DNA of 48,582 nucleotides from an uncultured Lachnospiraceae bacterium. Lineage in GTDB: Bacteria; Bacillota; Clostridia; Lachnospirales; Lachnospiraceae. Position numbers and translations under genes: made by a program. Each line of letters starts with the position of its first letter. Within the stretch, counting starts at the first letter, position 1. Below are positions 33,170 through 41,991 of the stretch, piece after piece. The stretch is from NCBI GenBank assembly GCA_910578405.1, contig CAJTQO010000027.1, forward strand, positions 1 to 48,582, in the 5' to 3' direction. The notes under the pieces were generated by a model. That model worked only from the letters and a program-made list of their open reading frames with translations, did not search any database and was not told the origin of the DNA.

Positions 33170-34177
33170 TTACCGCTGTTCTTCCTCCGTTTTCCCATAT
33201 CCCCTGGAAGCGTCAATCCCCTGGCTGGAACGCATCCGCCCGGTCTGCTCCCAATAAGCCTTATTCATCGTACACCGCAGGATTGCTTTATAGGGCAGGC
33301 TGCGGTAATGTTTTCCCAGCAAATACCCCATATATTTGTATACCGTTCCTATGTACAGCCTGGGAAGCATCCCCTTCTTTTTTCCTTTCCATAGATGCGC
33401 AGAAGCCGCCTTGAGCATCCGCGCCCCCTCTCCTTCCGAGGAGATTGCGGCAAACACTTCCGGATGGTCAGCCTGAGAAACTCCTAAATCAAAATTCCGG
33501 CAAAACTGCTGGCGGAACGTATAGTTATGGGAATGAACCACCCTGGCCTGCGCCGCATAAGCAATCCGGTACCCGGCCTGAATCGCAGCCGCAGCATATA
33601 TCATATCCTCATTGAAAATCGCATGTTTCACGAAGCCGCCCAATTCATCGTAAATCCCCCTGTTATATGCCGCGCAGACATTGGAGCAGAAGTACGCTTT
33701 GATTCCAAGCTCCGCCACATCCGCTTTGGATTTCACCCGGCCCTGCGCCGGATAATTGAACTCTCTGGTATACCGCTCAATTTCATTGCAGTCCGGCGCC
33801 GCCACCTGCCTGGCAAAGGACACGGCAATCCCATCCTCCTCCAGCGGCTTTATCAGATTTTCCACCAGCCGCCCGTCTTCCGGGACCGCATCCTGTGTCA
33901 TCATAATGAAAACGGGCGCTTTGGACTTTCCTACCCCCTGCCGCCTCGTTCTGCCGTGGTTAAATTCCATTTTGGATAAATGGGTCACATAAACATTCCG
34001 GTACTTTTCCAAAAAGGAAGTGCCATAAATCAATTGTTCGAAATACTTCTGCTCCGTATTCATCAAAATAATCCTGTCCACCGGAACCGTCTGCCCTTCC
34101 AGCTTTTCTATTAACGTCAGAAAACTTTTGTCCGGCTTATAAACCGGAATAATTACATCCACTGCCTGCACTGCCAC
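33170..34177 (-). CDS. Family 2 glycosyltransferase (rhamnosyltransferase-like)
   Basis: 335 residues. VDVIIPVYKPDKSF, then FIMMTQDAVPED as the DXD-type region and FNEDMIYAAAAIQAGYRI as the acceptor motif, resemble RfbF/rhamnosyltransferases. The start is GTG at 34177 with GGAG upstream; the next gene upstream is the LCP gene at 34520. Between them lies a 342-bp repetitive leader. It is the last gene of the second polysaccharide cluster. Confidence 0.85.
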   Translation of the reverse strand: MAVQAVDVIIPVYKPDKSFLTLIEKLEGQTVPVDRIILMNTEQKYFEQLIYGTSFLEKYRNVYVTHLSKMEFNHGRTRRQGVGKSKAPVFIMMTQDAVPEDGRLVENLIKPLEEDGIAVSFARQVAAPDCNEIERYTREFNYPAQGRVKSKADVAELGIKAYFCSNVCAAYNRGIYDELGGFVKHAIFNEDMIYAAAAIQAGYRIAYAAQARVVHSHNYTFRQQFCRNFDLGVSQADHPEVFAAISSEGEGARMLKAASAHLWKGKKKGMLPRLYIGTVYKYMGYLLGKHYRSLPYKAILRCTMNKAYWEQTGRMRSSQGIDASRGYGKTEEEQR

Positions 34178-34519
34178 ACTTCCTCACTCCTTAAAAACAA
34201 CCAACGATTCTCCCGCATAAACTCCATCCTAAAACCCCCAAGGATTCTCCCAAATGAACTCTGCCTCGGAATCCACAACTTTTCCCTCTTATAGACTCCA
34301 TCCAAGAAAACCCACTTTTCTCTCTTAGAAACCCCATCCCAAAGACCCCAAGGCTTCTCCTGTATAACCCCTTTCCTTCCCAAACAACCTGTCGTACGCC
34401 GCCTAGAGCATCATCCCAAGCGAAATGGATTTGCAGAGCAAATCCATTTTATGCCGCTTTTTTAAACTAAGCCAACCCATTATTTAAGATAGACCATAAC
34501 GCCATTTCCAGCCACTATG
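34178..34519. repeat. Repetitive leader upstream of the GT2 gene
   Basis: Bases about 34203-34350 form roughly four degenerate units of 36-37 bp. In one minus-strand frame (34153-34383, TTG start) they read as 12-residue repeats with DGVxKREK. Bases 34418-34454 form a strong hairpin (AAATGGATTTGC-AGA-GCAAATCCATTT inside AAGCG/CGCTT) followed by T6 on the plus strand. No confident gene. Confidence 0.6.
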
Positions 34520-35671
34520 CTACTTCAGATAAGAAGAGGTGTCTTCCTTAATTTTGCCGCTATAAGCCTGCACATCCGAAGACGCCGTATAATTCTCATC
34601 AAACAGGAACTTATGCAGCCACTCCACATTCTCCTTTAAATCCACCGGAATGACGCAGCTCCCCTTTGCCCCGATGGTGCCTGTCGTCCGGTATTCCTCC
34701 TTTGGAAACCCGGCCTGGCCCACAATATTATAATTGCCGATATTCCCCAGCAATTCCGCAATCTCCGTTAAATCCAGCGACGTATACACTTCATTAAAAA
34801 CCTTGTTGGCTATTTCGTTCAACGTGGCCGGAGACGCTTTCTTCGCCTCGTCCGCCACTGCCATCAACACCTCCCTCTGCCGCTCCGTCCGTTTAAAATC
34901 ATCCCCCGCCGTATAACGAATCCGGCAGTATGCGGTAGCCTGCAGCCCGGTAAGCCTCTGATAGCCCGTCTGCGTCACTTCTTTATATTCACGCTTTAAA
35001 TCCTGCGCCATCGTATACTGATAGCTGTTCAAATGATGGATTTCCGCCTCATCCACCTCAATCATCACGCCCCCTAACGCGTCAATGGTGTCTGCCAGCC
35101 CTGCAAACCCTACCGTTACAAAATCGGTAATGTTCATATCCAGATTCATATTCAGCATACTGATGGCCATTTCCGGCCCGCCTTTGGCATAGGCGGCATT
35201 GCATTTGTTGTAGGAATCGTTGCTTAAATTTAAATAGGTGTCCCGGTATACCGACACCAGTTTGCACTCCCCGGTGTCCTGGTTGATGGAAGCCACCATA
35301 ATGGTATCGCTCCTTGTATTCTTCGCTAAAGCGCCTGTGGTGGAATCCACGCCAAACAAAGCAATGTTCCAATACCCCTTCATTTTGGTCGTCTCTTCCC
35401 GCTCCTTCACTTCCGGGTTGATTACAATATCCTCTTCCTTCATATCATGCTTGCCGACTTTCCCGCCCTGCACCACCCCGTAAAGGACAAAAACCATAAT
35501 CAAAAGCAAAAAAACTTCCGCAATCAAAAGGATTATTTTATTCCTCTTTTTCCGCTCTCTCTCCCTGGCCGACAGATTTGCGCCAGCGGCCCCCTTTGCC
35601 ATATCCGCCGATGTTACTGTTTTTCCCTCTTTCCCCCCGCCGCTCTCCTTCTTCTTTTCATTCCCACCCAT
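34520..35671 (-). CDS. LytR-CpsA-Psr (LCP) family glycopolymer ligase
   Basis: 383 residues. A basic cytoplasmic start and one membrane helix (IILLIAEVFLLLIMVFVLYG) are followed by an extracellular LCP domain: NIALFGVDST, KNTRSDTIMVASIN (conserved Arg and Asp), LVSVYRDTYL, and YCRIRYTAGDDFKRTERQREVL (conserved Arg cluster). It attaches undecaprenyl-PP-linked polysaccharides to peptidoglycan. It sits just after the initiating sugar-phosphate transferase gene, as expected for a wall polysaccharide cluster. Confidence 0.93.
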   Translation of the reverse strand: MGGNEKKKESGGGKEGKTVTSADMAKGAAGANLSARERERKKRNKIILLIAEVFLLLIMVFVLYGVVQGGKVGKHDMKEEDIVINPEVKEREETTKMKGYWNIALFGVDSTTGALAKNTRSDTIMVASINQDTGECKLVSVYRDTYLNLSNDSYNKCNAAYAKGGPEMAISMLNMNLDMNITDFVTVGFAGLADTIDALGGVMIEVDEAEIHHLNSYQYTMAQDLKREYKEVTQTGYQRLTGLQATAYCRIRYTAGDDFKRTERQREVLMAVADEAKKASPATLNEIANKVFNEVYTSLDLTEIAELLGNIGNYNIVGQAGFPKEEYRTTGTIGAKGSCVIPVDLKENVEWLHKFLFDENYTASSDVQAYSGKIKEDTSSYLK

Positions 35672-35712
35672 AATAATTCTCCCTTATTTATCCGTAACCT
35701 AATAAAGATAAA

Positions 35713-37122
35713 TTAATATGCATTTTTGTTAATAAATCCTTTGAAAATCGTCAAAAACATAATTTTAAAATCCAAGCCCATCGTCCAATTCTCAATATAA
35801 AAAATATCGCATTCTATCCTCTTGCGTATGGAAGTGTCGCCCCGGTAGCCATTGATTTGCGCCCATCCGGTCAGGCCCGGGCGCACCTGATGCTTAATCA
35901 TATAACGGGGAACTTCCTCCTTAAACTTCTCCACAAACAAAGGCCGCTCCGGCCTTGGCCCCACCAGGCTCATTTCCCCCGCCAGTATGTTAAAAAGCTG
36001 AGGAAGTTCATCCAGGCTTGTTTTGCGCAGGATTTTCCCTATCCTAGTAACCCGTGGGTCGTCCTTTACCGTCCATGCCTTCTGCTCCTGGGAAGGCTTC
36101 TGCAGTTCCATGGTGCGGAATTTATACATCTGGAACGGCTTATTATGCAGCCCCACCCGCTCCTGTTTAAAAATCACAGGCCCAGGGCTGGAACATTTCA
36201 CCAATGCCGCCGTAAGCAGCATAACCGGCGATGCAATCAAAAGCCCGCAAAGGGCCCCTACAATATCCACCGCCCGTTTCGCCACCCAGTTTAAAGTATT
36301 GGTCAGCGGCACATAACGTATATTGATGACCGGAAGCCCCATCAAATCCTCCGTATAGGGCCTGCTTGGCACCAGACTGTTATAATCCGGGATAAATTTC
36401 GTATGGACGCCGGACTTCTCACACAAATCCACAATACGCTCCAAACGGTTGTAATCCTCCAGGGCCAAAGTCACCGCAATCTCATCCAGCTTGTTTTCCG
36501 GAAGGATATAAAGCAGGTTTTCAATCCTGCCAAGCACCTTAACCCCTTTATACAAAGTGCCGCTCGGCACCCTGTCGTCCAAAATCCCCCTAATCACATA
36601 CCCCCACTGGGGATTGGCGTTAATCCTCGTAATATATTCCTCTGCGGCGCGCGAATAGCCAATCAACAGTACATATTTAAGATTATACCCATTCTTGCGA
36701 AAATATTGCAGGATATTCCGAATCAATGTCTTGGATAAAGATGCCAGAAGAATATTGATAATATAGAATAAGCCAACCAGCATACGGGAGAAATTTTCTA
36801 TTTTCAGCGCAAACAGGATCACCATAAATAGCATGATCCCGGCTGTATTCAATGTGATAATGCTTGCAATTTCGTGCTTTCTGCGGGTTGTCCGTTTTGG
36901 CGTGTACATATTGAAAAAATAGTACAGCAAAATATACCCTGGGACAATATAGTAAAGCGCACTGAAATAAACCTGCGCAGACAATGCCGTTACGCCCGGT
37001 TCCGTATCCGCAAACGGAGTCTCAAACTTTATCAGCCATGCCAGCAGATAGGAAAGCGCAATGACAAATGCATCTACCAGCAGGTGCAGTCTATTAAAAA
37101 GCTTTTGGTTATCCTTTATCAT
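35713..37122 (-). CDS. Polyprenyl-phosphate sugar-phosphate transferase (WcaJ/WbaP-like)
   Basis: 469 residues. Four N-terminal membrane helices, a central Rossmann-like CoA-binding-type region (YVLLIGYSRAAEEYI), a fifth helix (VGALCGLLIASPVML), and the catalytic C-terminal domain: KQERVGLHNKPFQMYKFRTM, KTSLDELPQLFNIL, SLVGPRPERP and RPGLTGWAQINGYRG. It transfers a hexose-1-phosphate from a UDP-sugar to undecaprenyl phosphate and so starts the repeat unit. It lies upstream of the LCP gene and downstream of two GT2 genes. Confidence 0.95.
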   Translation of the reverse strand: MIKDNQKLFNRLHLLVDAFVIALSYLLAWLIKFETPFADTEPGVTALSAQVYFSALYYIVPGYILLYYFFNMYTPKRTTRRKHEIASIITLNTAGIMLFMVILFALKIENFSRMLVGLFYIINILLASLSKTLIRNILQYFRKNGYNLKYVLLIGYSRAAEEYITRINANPQWGYVIRGILDDRVPSGTLYKGVKVLGRIENLLYILPENKLDEIAVTLALEDYNRLERIVDLCEKSGVHTKFIPDYNSLVPSRPYTEDLMGLPVINIRYVPLTNTLNWVAKRAVDIVGALCGLLIASPVMLLTAALVKCSSPGPVIFKQERVGLHNKPFQMYKFRTMELQKPSQEQKAWTVKDDPRVTRIGKILRKTSLDELPQLFNILAGEMSLVGPRPERPLFVEKFKEEVPRYMIKHQVRPGLTGWAQINGYRGDTSIRKRIECDIFYIENWTMGLDFKIMFLTIFKGFINKNAY

Positions 37123-37291
37123 AGTTTCACCAGTTTTTCCTATACTGCCTCATATTTTACAATATTATGCCAAAAAGCACAACTTAAATTTCTATAAATG
37201 CACAAAACCGCCTGCGCCATAAACGGAAGCTTCCCACAAATTGTGACATCTATCTGCCAAAAAGCAATGTTCCAACACGCTCCAGGGCGAT

Positions 37292-38419
37292 TTATCCGGT
37301 AATCCTGCGCAGCATATTCAGCCATAGTTCCAGTTGGATGCGCACATAGCTCCCAAAGGATTCCTTGTGAAAAGGAATCCTTTTCTCCCTTCCGGGTAAA
37401 GACAGGCACAAACGGAATCCATCCGCCAGCCCTTTCACATATGCCTTCCCCAATCCTTTTTTTAAGAAAAACAACGCTTTTATCCCAATGCCCGCCGCCA
37501 GCCATGGAAGGTTTAAAAACGCCTGCAGCGGCGGCATGTTTTTGTAAACCAGATATATGCCGTTGCGGGCCGTAAGACGCACCTTAAACGCATTGTGCCT
37601 GGAGCCGGTCACTGCGCTTCCCACATGGTAAACAATGGCGTCCGGCGTATAATAATTTTCATAGCCAAAAATCCGCGCCCGGTATCCCACATCAATATCC
37701 TCCAGATAGGCAAAATGATTCTCATCAAAATACCCTATCGTATCAAAAACGTCTTTCCGATAGATTGCCGCGCAGGCACAGGCCGCAAAAATCCGCGCCT
37801 CCCGTCCATAGCGCGTCCTCTTTTTCCCCTTCCCCAAAGCAAACGCCCATCCAAGGGCGCAGTACAAATCCCCGGCATCGTCTATCGTCCCCTTATCCCC
37901 GAAAGACAATATTTTCGCCCCCACCGAAAAGGCATCCTTCCGTTTGCGGATGGCCTGGTATAAATTCTTCACAAAATCCCTGTCTGCCTGGGTATCGTTA
38001 TTTAACAAAATCACATACTCTGTCTGCGCCAGACGGATTCCTTCATTCACCGCGGCGCAAAACCCCCTGTTTTCCGGGAAACGCACCAGCCTGCAAACCG
38101 CAAGCCCCTTGCGCCTGCGCCGCTCCATCCACCGCTCCATCCATGCCACGCTCCCGTCCCTTGAGCCATTGTCCACCACAATCACCTCCGGCGCCATGCT
38201 CCCCGAAAACAACGATTCCAGACAAGGCCCTATATACTTCTCCCCCTCAAAATTGGGTATCACCACCGTAACATCTGCCCGTTTCCCATGGGCGGCAGCG
38301 CCCTTCCCACCAGCCTGCCGCACCCTTTTCCATTTCCTGTTGCGGCGCTTCCCGCTCCATTCCTCCTTCCCCCGCCTATTCCTGTCCTGCCTGTCCCTGC
38401 TCCTTCTCTCTCTTTGCAT
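37292..38419 (-). CDS. Family 2 glycosyltransferase (WbbL-like)
   Basis: 375 residues. After a very basic N-terminal 45 residues come VTVVIPNFEGEKYI, VVDNGSRDGS, ILLNNDTQAD (DXD-type) and NHFAYLEDIDVGYRARIFG. This matches rhamnosyl/galactofuranosyl-type GT2 enzymes. AAGGAGC precedes the ATG; it is 27 bp after the upstream GT2 gene. The basic N-terminus may aid membrane binding. Confidence 0.88.
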   Translation of the reverse strand: MQRERRSRDRQDRNRRGKEEWSGKRRNRKWKRVRQAGGKGAAAHGKRADVTVVIPNFEGEKYIGPCLESLFSGSMAPEVIVVDNGSRDGSVAWMERWMERRRRKGLAVCRLVRFPENRGFCAAVNEGIRLAQTEYVILLNNDTQADRDFVKNLYQAIRKRKDAFSVGAKILSFGDKGTIDDAGDLYCALGWAFALGKGKKRTRYGREARIFAACACAAIYRKDVFDTIGYFDENHFAYLEDIDVGYRARIFGYENYYTPDAIVYHVGSAVTGSRHNAFKVRLTARNGIYLVYKNMPPLQAFLNLPWLAAGIGIKALFFLKKGLGKAYVKGLADGFRLCLSLPGREKRIPFHKESFGSYVRIQLELWLNMLRRITG

Positions 38420-38446
38420 ACTCTGCTCCTTATGTCCCTGCGCAAA

Positions 38447-39868
38447 TTATTCCCCTAAAAACACTGCCACAAATCCTTCCCTACGCACTCTCCGGCCAAA
38501 CTCCAGACACCTGTCGGCCCATTTTGCCGGAAGCCCATTGTCCCAATTTTTTGCTTCCGCACAGTCAAACCATCCTTCCTCCGTTTCGGCATAAGGCACG
38601 CCGAACACTTCCCGGAACACGCCCCAAAGCTCCCTGCGCACCCGCATACGCCGTATATCCGCCGCATATGCCTCCTGCAAAAGGGAAGCCCGGTGCATAT
38701 AGCCGCTGAATTCCTTGTGCAGCCCCAGGTACATCACCTCCCCTTTTTCATCCAAAGCCCCGCCGCATATTTTCCCTCTGCGGTCAATTATCTTTCCTCC
38801 AACCACACCCACCTCCGGGCGCTGGGCAAAGATTCCTCCTTTGTATGCAATCCGGTAAAACCCTAAATGCTTTGTATGCAAAACCGAGCCTTGCCATCCT
38901 CTCTCTTTTAAAAAGTCCTCCAAAGCCCGCTTCCCTGCCTCATAAGCGTAACGCTTGCTTTCCGGATTGTCCGCCGTGGAAGATTCGTGGCATCTCCAAT
39001 GGTACAATACGCTTGGTATATGAACCACAGCGTCCCTGCCTGCCGCTCCCCCCGGCCCGCCGTCCCAAACCCGCCGTCCCAAACGTCCACTTCCTCCTTC
39101 CCCGTACAACAATCGCCCAATAGCGCGCAGCGCCAAATCATAATCCTGCGCGCCGTCATACTCCGGCCGGAATCCCAGCCCTTGCATCAGCTCCCTTTTC
39201 ATTACAAGAAAATGGCAGATGTAATTGTTGGACAGCAGCAAATCCACATTCAATCCCGGTTTAAAATGTGGCTCATAAAACGCCGTCAAATCCCCGTTCC
39301 CCTTATCTTCGTCGGAATACAATAGCCACGCCGTCCCTCCTTCTTTTTCTTTTTGGGCGATTGCCTTTGCCATACGGTACAGCGCATCCGGCGTAAGCGT
39401 GTCATCGTGGTCTAACAGCCCGATATAATCCCCCTGCGCTGCAGCCAGCGCCTGGTTCGTATTTTCCGAAATCCCTTTGTTCTCCTTTAACCGCAGGTAG
39501 CGCACCCTCTCATCCTCTTCCATATAAAGCCGGACGGTTTGCTCCACCTTTCCGCAACGGCTTGCGTCCGCGATAATCAGTTCAAACTTCCCATAGCTCT
39601 GCCCCAAAACGGAATCCATCATTTCCCGCAAATATGCCTCTTTTGTCTCATAAGCCGGGACAAGGATGCTAAAGCGGTACGGAAACTTACAGCCGGTCCC
39701 ACGCTGCGCCGCGAACACCTCATCCCCTGGCGGCTTATAACGGTATGCGGAGCCTTTTTCACTCATTATCCTCTCTAAAGCCGCATAATATGCACTTTTC
39801 ACCCCATTTTTCTTTAAATAAAAATATGTCTTACGTAAATTCCCAAACCGGAAAATCTTCTGTCCCAT
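38447..39868 (-). CDS. Family 2 glycosyltransferase
   Basis: 473 residues. An N-terminal helical region leads to FSILVPAYETKEAYL, LIIADASRCG, DYIGLLDHDDTL (DXD) and YDGAQDYDLALRA. A Gly/Arg-rich insert interrupts the domain near residue 255. The C-terminal 150 residues resemble the first half of a second GT2 domain and end early. It is related to the tandem GT2 at 45064-47028. It forms an operon with the GT2 gene downstream. Confidence 0.87.
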   Translation of the reverse strand: MGQKIFRFGNLRKTYFYLKKNGVKSAYYAALERIMSEKGSAYRYKPPGDEVFAAQRGTGCKFPYRFSILVPAYETKEAYLREMMDSVLGQSYGKFELIIADASRCGKVEQTVRLYMEEDERVRYLRLKENKGISENTNQALAAAQGDYIGLLDHDDTLTPDALYRMAKAIAQKEKEGGTAWLLYSDEDKGNGDLTAFYEPHFKPGLNVDLLLSNNYICHFLVMKRELMQGLGFRPEYDGAQDYDLALRAIGRLLYGEGGSGRLGRRVWDGGPGGAAGRDAVVHIPSVLYHWRCHESSTADNPESKRYAYEAGKRALEDFLKERGWQGSVLHTKHLGFYRIAYKGGIFAQRPEVGVVGGKIIDRRGKICGGALDEKGEVMYLGLHKEFSGYMHRASLLQEAYAADIRRMRVRRELWGVFREVFGVPYAETEEGWFDCAEAKNWDNGLPAKWADRCLEFGRRVRREGFVAVFLGE

Positions 39869-40079
39869 TCCCCATCCCCTTTCCCAAGGCTATGTATTTT
39901 TCCTGCCGGCTTTGCATTTCCCGCCCCTGTTTTGCCGCCCGTCAGCCTTCCTTTGGACGCCTGCGTGCAAAAAGAAGAGGAACCCGCCTTGCAACGGATC
40001 CCTCCCCAGCTCCACTTCCCCACTCTCTCTTCCTTCCACATACGGTTGGCCACGTCTTCCGCCAGCCGGCCCGTAATTC

Positions 40080-41801
40080 TTAAATATGCGCTTTCAAAGC
40101 CTCGGTCAGCTTCTCCACCTTCTCCTGCGCATCCTCTAAGCTTGCGCCTTTCACGCCCATATAAAATTTCAGTTTCGGCTCTGTGCCGGAAGGACGCGCG
40201 CAGCACCAGGAATCGTTGGTCAGTTCAAAATAAAGCACATTGGATTTAGGAAGCCCTGTCTCCCTTTGCGCCCCTGTTTCCATCTCCACTACCTTGTTGC
40301 CATCGTAATCCCTTACTTCCACTACCTTCAGCTCGCCAAATTCCTTGGGCGGGTTGCTCCTAAGCTTATCCATAATCTCCGCAATCTGCCTGGAGCCTTC
40401 GATGCCCTTAAGCGTAATCGCATACTGCGTCTCTTTGTAATAGCCGTATTTCTCATACAGCGCCAGCATCTGATCCCACACTGTCCTGCCGTTTTTCTTG
40501 CACCATGCCGCCATTTCGCACAGGCACATAACCGCCACCACTGCATCCTTATCCCTAGCGTGTGTCCCTGCCAGGCAGCCGTAGCTTTCCTCCAGGCCAA
40601 ATACATAATGGTTGGAGCCGCTTTGTTCAAACCATTTAATCTGCTCCCCGATGTATTTAAAGCCAGTCAGCACCTCAATGCATTTTACCTTATAATCGTC
40701 GCAGATTGCTTTGGCCATATTGGTCGTAACGATGGTTGTCACCAATGCAGGGTTTTCCGGCATCATCCCTTGCGCCGTCCTTTCCCTTAAAATGTATTCC
40801 GCAATCAGCATCCCGGACATATTCCCCGTAAACGGCACATATTCGCCGCTCTTTGTATCCAGCGCATAGATGCCAAGCCTGTCCGCGTCCGGGTCCGTAG
40901 CCAGCACGATGTCCGCGTTTTTCTCCTTCGCCAGTTTCAGCGCTAAAGTAAATGCCTTCGGATCTTCCGGGTTCGGGTAATCCAGCGTGGTGAAATCCGG
41001 ATCCGGGTTTTCCTGTTCCGGCACCACATACACATGCTTAAAGCCAAGCTCGGACAGAATGCGCCTTACCGGTTTATTCCCTGTCCCGTTGAAAGGCGAA
41101 TAGACAATCTTCATATCGTCAGCCATCTCTTTAATGATTTCCGGATGGATAATCTGCTTCTTTAATTCCACCATGTAGGCATCGTCGATTTCTGCGCCAA
41201 TCACCTGGTAAAGGCCCGCTTTGACCGCCTCTTCCTTGTCCATGGTCTTCACCTCATGGTAATCCGTCACGTTCTTTACTTCCGTAATAATCTCTTTGTC
41301 CTTTGGAGCCGTTACCTGCGCGCCATCCTCCCAGTATGCCTTGTATCCGTTATATTCCGGCGGGTTATGGCTGGCGGTAATGACGATGCCGGAAATGCAG
41401 CCCAGCTTGCGCAGCGCAAAAGACAGCTCCGGCGTAGGGCGCAGTTCGTCAAACACATATGCCTTAATCCCGTTGGCCGCCAGGCAAAGCGCAGCCTCAT
41501 CCGCAAACTCCGGCGACTTGCGTCTGGAATCGTAAGCAATGGCAACACCCTTCTCTTTGCCGCCCTGCTTCAATATGTAGTTGGCCAGCCCCTGTGTGGC
41601 TTTGCGCACCGTATAGATGTTCATGCGGTTGGTCCCTGCGCCGATTACGCCGCGCAGGCCGCCGGTGCCAAACTCCAGCTCTTTGTAGAAGCGGTCTTCA
41701 ATCTCCTTCTCGTCGCCTTTGATGGCCTCCAGCTCCTTCTTCGTATTCTCGTCAAAATACGAATCGCTTAACCAAAAGTTAAATTCATCCATGTAACCCA
41801 T
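40080..41801 (-). CDS. pgcA: Phosphoglucomutase/phosphomannomutase
   Basis: 573 residues, the length of B. subtilis PgcA-type enzymes. The phospho-serine loop is TASHNPPEYNGYK, the metal loop DPDADRLG, the sugar loop GLEESYG, and the phosphate-binding loop RPSGTEPKLK. It interconverts glucose-1-phosphate and glucose-6-phosphate, supplying UDP-glucose for the glycan genes and using glucose-1-phosphate from sugar breakdown. AGGAGGAGC precedes the ATG. It faces away from the alpha-galactosidase gene. Confidence 0.95.
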   Translation of the reverse strand: MGYMDEFNFWLSDSYFDENTKKELEAIKGDEKEIEDRFYKELEFGTGGLRGVIGAGTNRMNIYTVRKATQGLANYILKQGGKEKGVAIAYDSRRKSPEFADEAALCLAANGIKAYVFDELRPTPELSFALRKLGCISGIVITASHNPPEYNGYKAYWEDGAQVTAPKDKEIITEVKNVTDYHEVKTMDKEEAVKAGLYQVIGAEIDDAYMVELKKQIIHPEIIKEMADDMKIVYSPFNGTGNKPVRRILSELGFKHVYVVPEQENPDPDFTTLDYPNPEDPKAFTLALKLAKEKNADIVLATDPDADRLGIYALDTKSGEYVPFTGNMSGMLIAEYILRERTAQGMMPENPALVTTIVTTNMAKAICDDYKVKCIEVLTGFKYIGEQIKWFEQSGSNHYVFGLEESYGCLAGTHARDKDAVVAVMCLCEMAAWCKKNGRTVWDQMLALYEKYGYYKETQYAITLKGIEGSRQIAEIMDKLRSNPPKEFGELKVVEVRDYDGNKVVEMETGAQRETGLPKSNVLYFELTNDSWCCARPSGTEPKLKFYMGVKGASLEDAQEKVEKLTEALKAHI

Positions 41802-41842
41802 GTTTCGCTCCTCCTGAATTTATATAGTTTTCCAATATCTAC

Positions 41843-41871
41843 ATCATACCACATACTCGCCTATTTTTAAA
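41843..41871 (-). promoter_or_regulatory. Possible promoter of pgcA
   Basis: Minus strand TTTAAA (41866-41871), 17-bp spacer, TATGAT (41843-41848). The -35 is weak. Confidence 0.4.
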
Positions 41872-41991
41872 GCATTAAATACATCTAACAAATTGACAGG
41901 TTTTTGCATCATCCCAACTGGAAAGGCCAAAAGAACATGATACAATAAAGCCATATGAAAATAACACAATCTAAAATCCAGGAGGCAGAAA

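Noticed and set aside
34203..34350. CRISPR array
   Set aside because: Repeats are degenerate and contiguous without unique spacers.
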